A DNA stretch of 25,908 nucleotides from JAVBKE01 sp031554215 (GTDB lineage: Bacteria > Bacillota > Bacilli > JARBTR01). How positions within the stretch are numbered: position 1 is the stretch's first letter; the number at the start of each line of letters is the position of its first letter. The notes below the pieces were generated by a model that was given only the letters and a program-made list of their open reading frames with translations, searched no databases and was not told where the DNA came from. Both the position numbers and the translations under genes were made by a program. The stretch spans positions 1 through 25,908 of the forward strand of contig JAVBKF010000086.1 of the NCBI GenBank assembly GCA_031554215.1, given 5' to 3'. This document shows positions 1 through 7,261 of the stretch, one piece after another.

Positions 1-133
1 TGGTTGCTGGATACTTTCATTTTGCAACTGTACTTTCGCAAATTCTAGTTACAATCGTACCAATCTTGGTACTGCTTTTATTTTGTCTACGCGATAGTAG
101 ATATCTTTACTCGCACTAATATTCGTCAGTTCT

Positions 134-174
134 GTTGGTTCATGTGGCGCTGGCATGCTCACACATGAACCAAC
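134..174. repeat. 13-bp perfect inverted repeat
   Basis: GTTGGTTCATGTG at 134-146 is followed after 15 bases by its exact reverse complement at 162-174. No T-run follows on either strand, so it does not look like an intrinsic terminator. It could be a protein-binding site or part of a small repeat element. Confidence 0.65.
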
Positions 175-306
175 CAGTCCTGTAAACGAATACTCAATGT
201 CTCGTAAACTAACACTAGACACTTGGTTGCTGGATAAATCACGTCATAGACATAACCTGTGGTTCCATAAGAAATCACAATTTCATAAAACGTATTTGTG
301 TTTGGT

Positions 307-339
307 AGCATGCATTTATGATGCATGCTTTCCTTTTAT
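307..339 (+). terminator. Hairpin followed by a T-rich tail
   Basis: AGCATGCAT (307-315) pairs perfectly with ATGCATGCT (321-329) across a five-base loop, and TTCCTTTTATT follows. It reads as a plus-strand intrinsic terminator, but no plus-strand gene ends just upstream within the window. It may belong to a gene or remnant starting left of position 1. Confidence 0.45.
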
Positions 340-504
340 TGCCTAGTAGGGTCCAGTAATATTTTACACGTACAATGCTAATTATTCAATAGACATTATT
401 TACCTACTAGTGTAGACGAACAAGTCCATTCTCCACATCACGCATCAACTCAAAGAACCAGCTTTATTTTAGCCGTAACCATTCCTACTTACGAGTAAGC
501 TCAC

Positions 505-535
505 AAAAAAAGATAGTCCGAAATCTCGGACTGTC
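505..535 (-). terminator. Intrinsic terminator of the lipoprotein gene
   Basis: Bases 512-521 pair with 526-535 (10 pairs with one G-T) around a four-base loop. On the minus strand the hairpin is followed by seven T (complement of 505-511). It lies 36 bases after the stop of the gene at 572-1639. Confidence 0.85.
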
Positions 536-571
536 AGAAAACAATATCATCAGATAACCTCTGTCAATTAG

Positions 572-1639
572 TTAGAGAGATGCATCCTTTGCATCCCCTT
601 CGGGCAATCCTGGTACTTCGATGTCATTAAAGAGTTCTTCCAAATCTTCCAAACTCAAAACGTCCTTCGGAATGCCAACTTCAAATTCAGGTGTTTCATT
701 AATTTTCGTAAAGCTTGTATTGGCACTCATCACAATCCTAAGGTCTCCATCTTTCCCCTTAAACGTCATGTCCGCGTCAGAGCCTTGGTACGTGATAAAC
801 TGATCAGAATCAGCAGCATAAATTAAATCAAACTGCTCAATTTCAATATAGTCATCGATCGTAGCAAGAGACTTATCGAGCTCCTTCTGCGTTTCACTAA
901 TCGCTTCCCTCGCAACACGCATCTGTGGATCGCTAATACCTAATGTATCCATATATTTGGACTCAATTAAATCCAAAATTTCTAGCCCAATCTCCTCAAA
1001 GCTATCTTGTAAAAATGTTGATACAGTTTCATTATCTACAGCAATTTCAATTGCTTGATCAATCTCAACACCTTCAGCGGCAGGCACTTCATTTGCAGCG
1101 ATATCCTTGTAATATTTATCTTCATCCAAATGATCAATGATAATCATCGTCACGTCGTTGATCAGCGATGTCAACTGCGCTTCCTTTTCCGATGCTTCTT
1201 TGTCCTCAGCCACATCTACCTTGATATAGCGATCCTGAAGTGACTTCGGTAGTGTGATAAGGTTTGATTCTGCTAACTGAAAATAAACATCGTCATCGGT
1301 GATTACCATCGGTATTTCAGTCTCTATCGGACGTTTCCCGCCCATGTTCAACTTCACAGTCAGCTCCATTTGTTCCGGATCTTCACTGTAAACACCTTTG
1401 TATTGAACGGTTAAATCGTCAAAAAGCTCACTCAAGAAATTTGCGGCAATGCCTTTTTCAACAGCGCCAGTATATCTGATTTGCACTTTTGAACTTCCTT
1501 CAAAAGAGTAGCTCTTCTTCTCATCTACTTTCGCAGTAACTTCATTGACATACGTTTTCGGGTCAACATCACCAGTACAACCGGCTGCCAACATCATTGT
1601 AGTAAGCGAGATTAATCCCACTTTAAAAATTCTTTTCAT
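572..1639 (-). CDS. Exported lipoprotein of unknown function, paralogue of the next gene
   Basis: This is a 355-residue lipoprotein. The N-terminus has a short basic start, a hydrophobic stretch and a lipobox LAAG|C with the lipidated Cys at residue 21, so the mature protein should be anchored on the outer face of the membrane. The rest is acidic, with alternating beta-type segments, and has no motif I recognise. The layout recalls LolA/LppX-like lipoproteins of Firmicutes such as DUF6612, but that is only a guess. The start is supported by AAGGAGC ending about nine bases before the ATG. The neighbouring gene at 2060-3142 shares the pattern KG.Y..DP near residue 80, (I/M)P.(V/I)I followed by acidic residues and (Y/W)F, and a C-terminal (T/S)F(T/S)(K/R)(I/N) segment. 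A 420-base gap separates the two genes, so they may be transcribed separately. A terminator follows at 505-535. Confidence 0.85.
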   Translation of the reverse strand: MKRIFKVGLISLTTMMLAAGCTGDVDPKTYVNEVTAKVDEKKSYSFEGSSKVQIRYTGAVEKGIAANFLSELFDDLTVQYKGVYSEDPEQMELTVKLNMGGKRPIETEIPMVITDDDVYFQLAESNLITLPKSLQDRYIKVDVAEDKEASEKEAQLTSLINDVTMIIIDHLDEDKYYKDIAANEVPAAEGVEIDQAIEIAVDNETVSTFLQDSFEEIGLEILDLIESKYMDTLGISDPQMRVAREAISETQKELDKSLATIDDYIEIEQFDLIYAADSDQFITYQGSDADMTFKGKDGDLRIVMSANTSFTKINETPEFEVGIPKDVLSLEDLEELFNDIEVPGLPEGDAKDASL

Positions 1640-2059
1640 ATGATAAACGCTCCTTAAATTTCACTACTACTAGACTATCAGATTCAATTGCACCTGTAAA
1701 TAGGAAATTAACCCCTTAATGATTGATAGAATCGGATTAACAGGCTTCTTTTATGAAAAGCTGACCCTGCTTAGAAGTTTTCATTTACATCTAGCATTAG
1801 GCATATTCATCAGCCAATCGCGCTGAAACCAGGCATCCTTAATGAAAAAGATTGCTGTAGAAAGTATTTTGAATCTGCCCACTAGTTTTTCAATTGACCA
1901 GCCTAGTAGTATGCTACTAAAGCTAGGGAAACCTATTCATAAATTTAAAATCCATCATATACTTGAACAAGGTGTTTCACATATTTGACCGATTGCTTCG
2001 TCGACATTCCATGCATAACGATAATGAATACCTTCCAAATCTGCTTCCTAGCTTGATAA
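1640..2059. other. Gap between the two paralogues
   Basis: No gene is supported here. The right part contains an imperfect hairpin: CCTAGTAGTA pairs with TACTA and CTAGG around a TGC loop with a three-base bulge, near 1910-1936. No T-run follows on either strand. The promoter of the lipoprotein gene should lie close to 1660-1720 on the minus strand, but I see no clear pair of hexamers. Confidence 0.4.
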
Positions 2060-3142
2060 CTAGTCTAATAATTCAACAATTTTATCCCAACGGACCGCAT
2101 TTGTTGGCGTTTCAATCTGAAAATCAGCAGGTCGATTTACTCTTGAAAAAGTTGTCTTCACATCTAAACGCAGGTATTTCCGTTCTCTGCCAAGCTGGTA
2201 AGAAACAACAAGTGCTGACTGCTGGTTCGTGGGTGTGTGGTCTTCCTTCATTCCAAAATAAGCATGACACTGTTCAAGCCTAATTGATGACAGTAACCTT
2301 TGTTTTGCTTCGCTCGACAGTTTTCCTTTCCAATCAAAATCATTTAAATCATAGTTCTTCCAATTAAAATCCTTTATGTTAAACTCTTTTAAATCCTTTA
2401 GCGAAAGTTCCTCAATGCCGAAACCTTTTAACAGAAGTTGTCCAGCATCATTGATGATTTCCTTTTCTGTCTTCTCTGGCTTTTCTTCCTCATATGACTC
2501 CGCATATGCACGGATTCTTTCATTAATATAGTCTATTTCTTTCTCTTGCAACGTTATGTGAATGAGTTGATCTGACAATTGATCATTTTCTCTGATTGGC
2601 ACATACGCAATATTCTCCTGTACATTGAGGTTCTGAAGGATCCCCAGCGAGACCATTACGGGATGCTCTAGGTCACTAACGCTTGGTTCACTAGGTTCTT
2701 TTCGCACATCACTTGGTTCCCGTTTGTCCAGTTCCTTCATTATAAATTGGTTTGATATATTGTCAGGGATAAACGCAAATAATTGAGGTGGGTTAAACCA
2801 AATAGCCTCCTCTTCGATAATCACAGGCATGGTAAATGTACGATCAAGCGGACCATCCAGGGCCACGGTCAAATCCATTTCGAGCCGAGATGGGTCCTTT
2901 TGATAACGCCCTTTCAAATGAACCTGTCCATCCTTAGTTGATAAAAGTTTGCTTGCACTAGTTGCCTCGCTTAACGTATCAAAATGCTGAACCAAAATAT
3001 CCGTTTCAAAATGCACTGTCTCCAGATCCACATACTTACTAAGCCCAAAGACCAGCGATAAAGTGGGTGACCCAATTGATGCAAAAGCAAATACAATGAT
3101 GAGCATACTGGCAAGTAAGACCCTTTTCCATTTTTTCTTCAT
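2060..3142 (-). CDS. Exported or membrane-anchored protein, paralogue of the lipoprotein
   Basis: This 360-residue protein starts with basic residues and a hydrophobic stretch (about residues 8-33) that is either a signal peptide or an N-terminal anchor. No lipobox Cys is present, unlike its neighbour at 572-1639. It shares with that neighbour a KG.Y..DP segment near residue 78, a MPVII segment followed by acidic residues and WF, and the C-terminal TTFSR..-type segment, in the same order and with similar spacing. A short insert rich in E, P, S and K lies near residues 138-157. Residues 244-263 form four five-residue repeats (FNIKD, FNWKN, YDLND, FDWKG). AAAGGAG ends about 11 bases before the ATG. 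I do not recognise the function. A role in envelope lipid or ligand handling is possible but rests only on the resemblance to LppX-like folds. Confidence 0.8.
   Translation of the reverse strand: MKKKWKRVLLASMLIIVFAFASIGSPTLSLVFGLSKYVDLETVHFETDILVQHFDTLSEATSASKLLSTKDGQVHLKGRYQKDPSRLEMDLTVALDGPLDRTFTMPVIIEEEAIWFNPPQLFAFIPDNISNQFIMKELDKREPSDVRKEPSEPSVSDLEHPVMVSLGILQNLNVQENIAYVPIRENDQLSDQLIHITLQEKEIDYINERIRAYAESYEEEKPEKTEKEIINDAGQLLLKGFGIEELSLKDLKEFNIKDFNWKNYDLNDFDWKGKLSSEAKQRLLSSIRLEQCHAYFGMKEDHTPTNQQSALVVSYQLGRERKYLRLDVKTTFSRVNRPADFQIETPTNAVRWDKIVELLD
2354..2413 (-). repeat. Four tandem five-codon repeats within the exported protein
   Basis: The stretch encodes FNIKD-FNWKN-YDLND-FDWKG: aromatic, N/D, large hydrophobic, K/N, D/N/G. 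An LSLKD unit lies just before it (residues 236-240). The amino acid repeat is clear; the DNA has diverged between units. Confidence 0.7.
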
Positions 3143-3153
3143 GCTAATTATTA

Positions 3154-3771
3154 CTCCTTTATATATCCAGTCACTTCAAAAAAGTGTAGGTCATTAAAAT
3201 CATGATGATGGTCAAACTTCGGATTACCCCGTTGCTCTGGCAGACCTTGCTTGACGAATACTAGCCTTACAAACCCAGAACTACGCCAGCAATCATATCG
3301 TGCCACAAATGAGTCAATCATCACACTGTGCCCTTACCTTATCAGTTTAGCAATTCTCTGGGACGGAAACAAGGTCATTCCGGATATTGCGCAAATTAGA
3401 TTTCGCAAAGCTGGTATAGCGCTATTCGGTCCCAGAAAGTGCAGGCATATAACCATTCAAGGTGCTACCATGGCGAACAGCATTGCACCCCAGACGTGAT
3501 CACTAGCTCGGAGTGTTACCACTGCGGTTGATTCCGCGACCACTGCAATAAATTGCATACAGACCCTGACAATTTTTTCGTATGACTCCGGAGCTTTAGG
3601 GGAAAACTCTTTTTTAGAACGAAGGAGATCATACTTTAGAGTCTTGCGTACCGATCTTCCATTTGCAAAATAAACAAGATAGCCAAACTTTTTCCGCCGT
3701 TCTCATACCTTTGCGGAATCCATTACCAGTAGTTTTCTATTCGTCAGAATTTTTTTAATTCTGTGTACTTC
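3154..3771 (-). pseudogene. Possible decayed protein gene, unidentified
   Basis: A single minus-strand frame reads through 206 codons with three stops, giving open segments of 22, 81, 40 and 60 codons. About ten stops would be expected in random sequence with even base use. The 81-codon segment (3702-3460) reads like a basic region (RRKKFGYLVYF) followed by hydrophobic stretches. The frame ends at a TAA (3151-3153) that overlaps the ribosome binding site of the gene at 2060-3142. I recognise no family, and an intact homologue is needed before this can be called a real pseudogene. Confidence 0.3.
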
Positions 3772-3891
3772 TCATTGGCCACGAACTTTCAGTTATTCCC
3801 TTAACCACCAACAAGTGTCTCTCGCTTTGTCGGTAAGGTGTCATAATCTTAAAACAATCTGCATAAAAGGGGTGATACTTACGTCGATTCC

Positions 3892-3900
3892 TGTTACAAT
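3892..3900 (+). promoter_or_regulatory. Likely extended -10 promoter of ldh
   Basis: TGTTACAAT is an extended -10 (TGN followed by TACAAT at 3895-3900). The -35 is weak (TGATAC at 3873-3878, spacing 16). It lies about 125 bases ahead of the chosen ldh start. I saw no clear Rex-type or cre operator here. Confidence 0.45.
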
Positions 3901-3925
3901 ATGTTATGGAGTAGAAGGAACTAAC

Positions 3926-3970
3926 ATGCGAAATAGGTCTATTTCTACTAAAAAAACTCAAATAAAGTGA
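3926..3970 (+). CDS. Possible 14-residue leader peptide ahead of ldh
   Basis: An ATG at 3926, preceded by GAAGGA at good spacing, opens a frame of 14 codons (MRNRSISTKKTQIK) that ends at TGA 3968-3970, 55 bases before the ldh start. It is very basic and lies between the likely promoter and ldh. It could be a translated leader or chance. No alternative terminator hairpin is evident between it and ldh, so there is no direct support for attenuation. Confidence 0.25.
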   Translation: MRNRSISTKKTQIK

Positions 3971-4025
3971 TTCAAATGATATGAGTCGCTTCATGACGAG
4001 TTCTACAATCAAAGGAGATGTCATT

Positions 4026-4943
4026 TTGAAGAAGAGAAAAGTTGCTATTATTGGAGCTGGAGCTGTCGGCGCAACGACTGCCTTTACACTAATGCTCAAA
4101 AATCGTGTTGATGAGTTAGTGCTAATTGATGCCAATCATGATATGGCTGTCGGTAACGCACTTGACATAAACCACAGTTTGCCCTTTCTAAGTAAGGCAA
4201 AAGTTTGGGCAGGTACATATGAGGACTGTGTTGGTTGTGACATTATTATTGTCTCAGCTGGTGCTGCACAAAAACCAGGAGAAACTAGAATTGATCTCCT
4301 AAAGAAAAACAAACGCATCATCAATTCAATTATTGACAGTATTACCGAGTATACAACAGAAGGAATTCTGTTAATTGCTAGTAATCCTGTTGATATCATG
4401 AGTTACTTTGCTTGGCAACAATCAAAATGGCCTGCAAATCGTGTGATCGGTTCTGGTACATTACTTGACAGTGCACGCTTCCGCTATTTAATCAGTGAGA
4501 AGTTAAATATTCGTCCAAACAACATTCATGCCTACATCATCGGTGAGCATGGAGATTCTGAACTTCCAGTGTGGAGTTTGGCAAATGTTTCAGGCTCTAG
4601 AATTGAGCTGTCAGATGCCGAACGTGAAGAAGTTTTCACTGGCGCACGTGACGCCGCTTATAAGATTATTGAAACAAAAGGGGCAACTTACTACGCAATC
4701 GCTGTGGCTATTGATCGCATTTGTTGTGCAATCTTGAAGGACGAAGGTTCAATCCTTGCAGTCAGTACACTACTTGATAACTACCACGGGATTTCGGATG
4801 TCTACCTTGGTGTTCCTTGTATCATTGATGCAAGTGGTATTCGTGAAGTTCTACCGCTTGATCTCAATAAAACAGAAATCGAACAACTACAACATAGTGC
4901 TAGTAAGTTGAAGGAATCAATTAAACAAACAGTAGAAATGTAA
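4026..4943 (+). CDS. ldh: L-lactate dehydrogenase
   Basis: The enzyme reduces pyruvate to L-lactate with NADH in the cytoplasm and regenerates NAD+ during fermentation. The 305-residue protein has the nucleotide-binding GAGAVG at residues 10-15 and an Asp at 35 ending the second strand. The specificity loop AQKPGETR has Gln82, as in lactate rather than malate dehydrogenases, and Arg88. LLDSARFR (Asp148, Arg151) and the catalytic EHGDSE with His175 complete the active site. I chose the TTG at 4026 because AAAGGAGATG (4011-4020) is ideally spaced from it. The upstream ATG at 3981 lacks such a site and adds 15 residues not expected before the first beta strand. The gene appears monocistronic, with a 15-bp hairpin following at 4980-5023. 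Confidence 0.93.
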   Translation: MKKRKVAIIGAGAVGATTAFTLMLKNRVDELVLIDANHDMAVGNALDINHSLPFLSKAKVWAGTYEDCVGCDIIIVSAGAAQKPGETRIDLLKKNKRIINSIIDSITEYTTEGILLIASNPVDIMSYFAWQQSKWPANRVIGSGTLLDSARFRYLISEKLNIRPNNIHAYIIGEHGDSELPVWSLANVSGSRIELSDAEREEVFTGARDAAYKIIETKGATYYAIAVAIDRICCAILKDEGSILAVSTLLDNYHGISDVYLGVPCIIDASGIREVLPLDLNKTEIEQLQHSASKLKESIKQTVEM

Positions 4944-4979
4944 CGTTAATGAGCACTTATGCTTCAATCAATCCTATAC

Positions 4980-5023
4980 GAAAGGCTCCAATCATTAGCA
5001 AAGCTCATTGATTGGAGCCTTTC
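4980..5023 (+). terminator. Terminator-like long hairpin after ldh
   Basis: Bases 4980-4994 pair perfectly with 5009-5023 (15 bp, 14-base loop). The T-run after it is poor (the stem ends in TTTC, then TATT), but its position just after ldh suits a terminator. Confidence 0.7.
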
Positions 5024-5277
5024 TATTAACAAACGTCATGCAAATCGGCAATTGACCCTTCGACAGCCAACCACCACAAGCCCTTGCCATTACAACTTCC
5101 GCAATTTTCTACCCAGAAACGCTTACAATGCATCCAATAGCTGAAAATGGGAAGAACCCCTCAATTTCAATACTCCCTCCTACTATTCACCACATCCTCT
5201 GTAGTCATGAATGTCCATCCGCTGTATCTGCATCAGCGGTTTTCCCGATTACCAAATAAGAGCAATTCAGCAAGGTG

Positions 5278-5286
5278 TGATATAAT
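5278..5286 (+). promoter_or_regulatory. Extended -10 promoter
   Basis: TGATATAAT combines a perfect TATAAT (5281-5286) with an upstream TGN. No good -35 lies at 16-18 bases. It sits about 65 bases before the chosen start of the carbonic anhydrase-like gene. Confidence 0.55.
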
Positions 5287-5351
5287 GCAAACAACTTAGC
5301 TTGATCATTTTACAAACAAATGGTTGAAAATATTGATATGGGGTGTGCTTG

Positions 5352-5930
5352 ATGAATTCATTAGAAAAAATAATGGCTTACAATGAGGATTTTGTGCTGA
5401 ATAAGGGTTACCTCCCCTATCAGACTGCTACAAAGTATCCAGTGAAGGAAATGGTCATCGTCAGCTGTATGGATACAAGACTGACGGAATTATTGCCACG
5501 TGCGATGAACATTGCCAATGGAGATGCCAAGATTATTAAGGTTGCTGGTGCTGTTATCAACCACCCTTTCGGTAGTGTAATGCGTTCTATTGTCGTTGCT
5601 GTTCATGTGCTGGGCGCTGAGGAAGTATTTGTTGTTGGGCATGACGATTGCGGGATGTCCTCTATCGACCCAGGGCAGCTTGTAAAGGAAATGATTGCGG
5701 GTGGTATTGAAGCTAATACCATTGACCTTCTTGAACGAGCAGGTATTGATGTCATCCACTGGTTGAAAGGGTTTGAGGAAGTTGAGGAAAATGTCCGTAA
5801 TGGTGTAGAATTAATTCGCTCCCATCCATTAATGCCTAAGCAGATAAAAGTTTCTGGCCTCGTAATGAATCCTGAAACAGGTCAGTTGCGCCTTGTCGTG
5901 AATGGGTCAAGGACAAAATTGATGTATTAA
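5352..5930 (+). CDS. Beta-class carbonic anhydrase-like protein
   Basis: The 192-residue protein belongs to the small beta-carbonic anhydrase family, whose members are zinc enzymes that interconvert CO2 and bicarbonate in the cytoplasm. It resembles B. subtilis YtiB in length and N-terminus. The zinc ligands are visible: CMDTR (Cys39, with Asp41-Arg43 as the catalytic dyad) and GHDDCG (His97, Cys100). The glycine-rich core near residues 65-75 is typical. I chose ATG 5352 because GGGG at 5340-5343 is eight bases upstream; the in-frame GTG at 5343 would overlap that site. It appears to be a single-gene unit with an extended -10 promoter at 5278-5286. Catalytic activity is inferred from the retained ligands; not every member of this subgroup has been shown to be active. 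Confidence 0.85.
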   Translation: MNSLEKIMAYNEDFVLNKGYLPYQTATKYPVKEMVIVSCMDTRLTELLPRAMNIANGDAKIIKVAGAVINHPFGSVMRSIVVAVHVLGAEEVFVVGHDDCGMSSIDPGQLVKEMIAGGIEANTIDLLERAGIDVIHWLKGFEEVEENVRNGVELIRSHPLMPKQIKVSGLVMNPETGQLRLVVNGSRTKLMY

Positions 5931-5958
5931 ACGTTACCTGTAACTACCCTATAACGAG

Positions 5959-6037
5959 AAACAGGCTTGGAAGCAGCACCTGACAGATCGATTCGCGATC
6001 TCTCCTTGCAGCGCCCCCTTCACAAGTCTGTTTTCTT
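5959..6037 (+). terminator. Branched terminator-like structure between convergent genes
   Basis: Bases 5959-5969 pair with 6023-6033 (11 pairs, one G-T), closing a region that contains an inner hairpin AGATCG/CGATCT (5985-6001). TTTCTT follows on the plus strand. It lies between the convergent carbonic anhydrase-like and glycosylase genes. Confidence 0.5.
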
Positions 6038-6074
6038 GTCCGCAAATAGTGAGACGAAGGCTTGGCACTGTGAT

Positions 6075-6953
6075 TCATTTCTTCTGCTTTAACTTTTCAA
6101 TACTTCTCCACAAATACAACGAAGCATAACTTAAATAAGGAGACCACCCTTGGCTATATTGTGTCATTTGGGACAGCGCCGGCTTCTCATCTAATCCGTA
6201 AACAATTTTCAATGCATTCTGAATACCAATATCCGCAAATGGCATCAAATTCTGACGACCGAGTCCAAAAAGGAGAAAACATCCGATTGTCCAGTTTCCA
6301 ATACCACGATACTGAATTAACTGCTTCGCAATCACATCATCTGAAAGATGACTTAGCGCCTGTAAATCTAGTTCACCGCTGACAATCCGCTGTGAAAGAT
6401 CAATAACATACTCCGCTTTCTTTGTGCTAAACTGCAGTTCTCGCAGTTCAGTTACCGTAACCTGAGCGACCCGCGCAGGTCTTGGAAAGAAACGAACACC
6501 ACCGGAAAGCTCGCCATATTGATCTGCAAATCGTTTCGTAAGCGTCATAGCAAACGACATATTTAGTTGTTGATGGATCAAACAACGCATCAAACAATCG
6601 TACAATCCAAAATCAAGAATAAGCGGCGTTCCGCGATGCGCACGAAAAAGCTCCTTTAAATCAGAGTGAGCGAAATGTTCATCTATTTTAGCTAAAGAGA
6701 CATCCCATTGAAATATTTCTGACAACCGTGCTATGCCTTCCTGCTGACTATCCGCAGCTGAAACAACCACTCCTGGTGCCCAGACTGTTCCCACATTTGT
6801 CACTGCAATAACAACTGGTTTATCATTTATGTAGAGGGGTACTCGAACTTCTCTTGCTGCTAGATCAACATGGTTGAGCGGGTCCATGTGTAGCCTATCA
6901 AGCACAGAATCAAAATCATACGGGGCAATAAGGGAAATTTCTTTTCTAAACAA
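6075..6953 (-). CDS. DNA-3-methyladenine glycosylase, AlkA type (YfjP-like)
   Basis: This 292-residue protein is a HhH-GPD base-excision enzyme that removes alkylated purines from DNA. The helix-hairpin-helix LIQYRGIGNWT (about residues 212-222) is followed by the catalytic Asp241 in PFADIGIQ, spaced as in AlkA. The first 100 residues correspond to the AlkA-like N-terminal domain, and no iron-sulfur Cys cluster is present at the C-terminus. The start is a TTG at 6953; the ribosome binding site (GGATG) is weak, and an ATG seven bases further upstream is out of frame and hits a stop at once. In B. subtilis the homologue yfjP lies near pdaA, as it does here. Alkylation damage repair is the inferred role. 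Confidence 0.85.
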   Translation of the reverse strand: MFRKEISLIAPYDFDSVLDRLHMDPLNHVDLAAREVRVPLYINDKPVVIAVTNVGTVWAPGVVVSAADSQQEGIARLSEIFQWDVSLAKIDEHFAHSDLKELFRAHRGTPLILDFGLYDCLMRCLIHQQLNMSFAMTLTKRFADQYGELSGGVRFFPRPARVAQVTVTELRELQFSTKKAEYVIDLSQRIVSGELDLQALSHLSDDVIAKQLIQYRGIGNWTIGCFLLFGLGRQNLMPFADIGIQNALKIVYGLDEKPALSQMTQYSQGWSPYLSYASLYLWRSIEKLKQKK

Positions 6954-7223
6954 AAATCATCACATCCAATCACATTCTAGTTCCATCATAGTCTGTTTTC
7001 GTTTGATCTTCAATGGGGGATTGGTGAACCGGACAACGTATCAGAGAATGACCATCTCCGCCGCGGGCACCATCCCTACCATCACAGCTCGAAAGTGGAA
7101 TGGCATCCAACTACTCAGGATTGACTTAAATCGTTATTTGCCGCTCTGACAAAAAGAGCTCAATCAACATGATGTATCGGTCGAGCCTATTTATATTTAT
7201 CAGTCCTGTTTGACATAGAACCA
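6954..7223. other. Gap between the TerC gene and the glycosylase gene
   Basis: No intact gene is visible. On the minus strand a frame in phase with the glycosylase runs from about 7110 to 6965 with one internal stop and could be a remnant, but I recognise no family. The plus-strand open frame 6874-7149 is antisense to the glycosylase gene and unsupported. Confidence 0.4.
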
Positions 7224-7255
7224 AAAAAACCTCTCACGACGGTAAGAGGTTTTTT
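7224..7255 (-). terminator. Intrinsic terminator after the TerC gene
   Basis: AAAAAACCTCT (7224-7234) pairs with AGAGGTTTTTT (7245-7255) around a ten-base loop. It has T-runs on both strands and lies seven bases after the TerC stop, so it serves the minus-strand gene and could act in both directions. Confidence 0.85.
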
Positions 7256-7261
7256 CTGGAC

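Larger units (their letters stand above)
1..571. other. Intergenic or decayed region with repeats
   Basis: No convincing gene is visible here. The stretch contains a 13-bp direct repeat (1-13 and 224-236), a 13-bp inverted repeat (134-146 with 162-174), a hairpin at 307-329 and, at the right end, the terminator of the downstream minus-strand lipoprotein gene. The plus-strand open frame at 155-346 has no ribosome binding site and runs through the 307-329 hairpin, so I do not call it. The minus strand has short open stretches between about 264 and 51 with stops between them, which could be remnants of a gene. Confidence 0.6.
3143..4025. other. Long gap with a possible decayed gene and the ldh leader
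   Basis: About 880 bases lack an intact gene. One minus-strand frame is unusually open from 3771 down to 3154, broken by only three internal stops (3703-3705, 3457-3459, 3334-3336). A hairpin CAGAATT/AATTCTG occupies 3745-3763. The right end holds the likely ldh promoter and a short possible leader peptide. Confidence 0.5.
4944..5351. other. Gap between ldh and the carbonic anhydrase-like gene
   Basis: It holds the ldh terminator, a small hairpin CCGCTG/CAGCGG (5219-5239) followed by TTTT, and the extended -10 promoter of the next gene. No gene is supported. The plus-strand open frame near 4959-5144 starts inside the terminator region and shows no protein-like character. Confidence 0.6.

Noticed and set aside
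155..346. 63-codon plus-strand frame
   Set aside because: No ribosome binding site, no protein-like character, and it runs through a hairpin.
5219..5243. CCGCTG/CAGCGG hairpin followed by TTTT
   Set aside because: The stem is only six pairs and no gene ends just before it.
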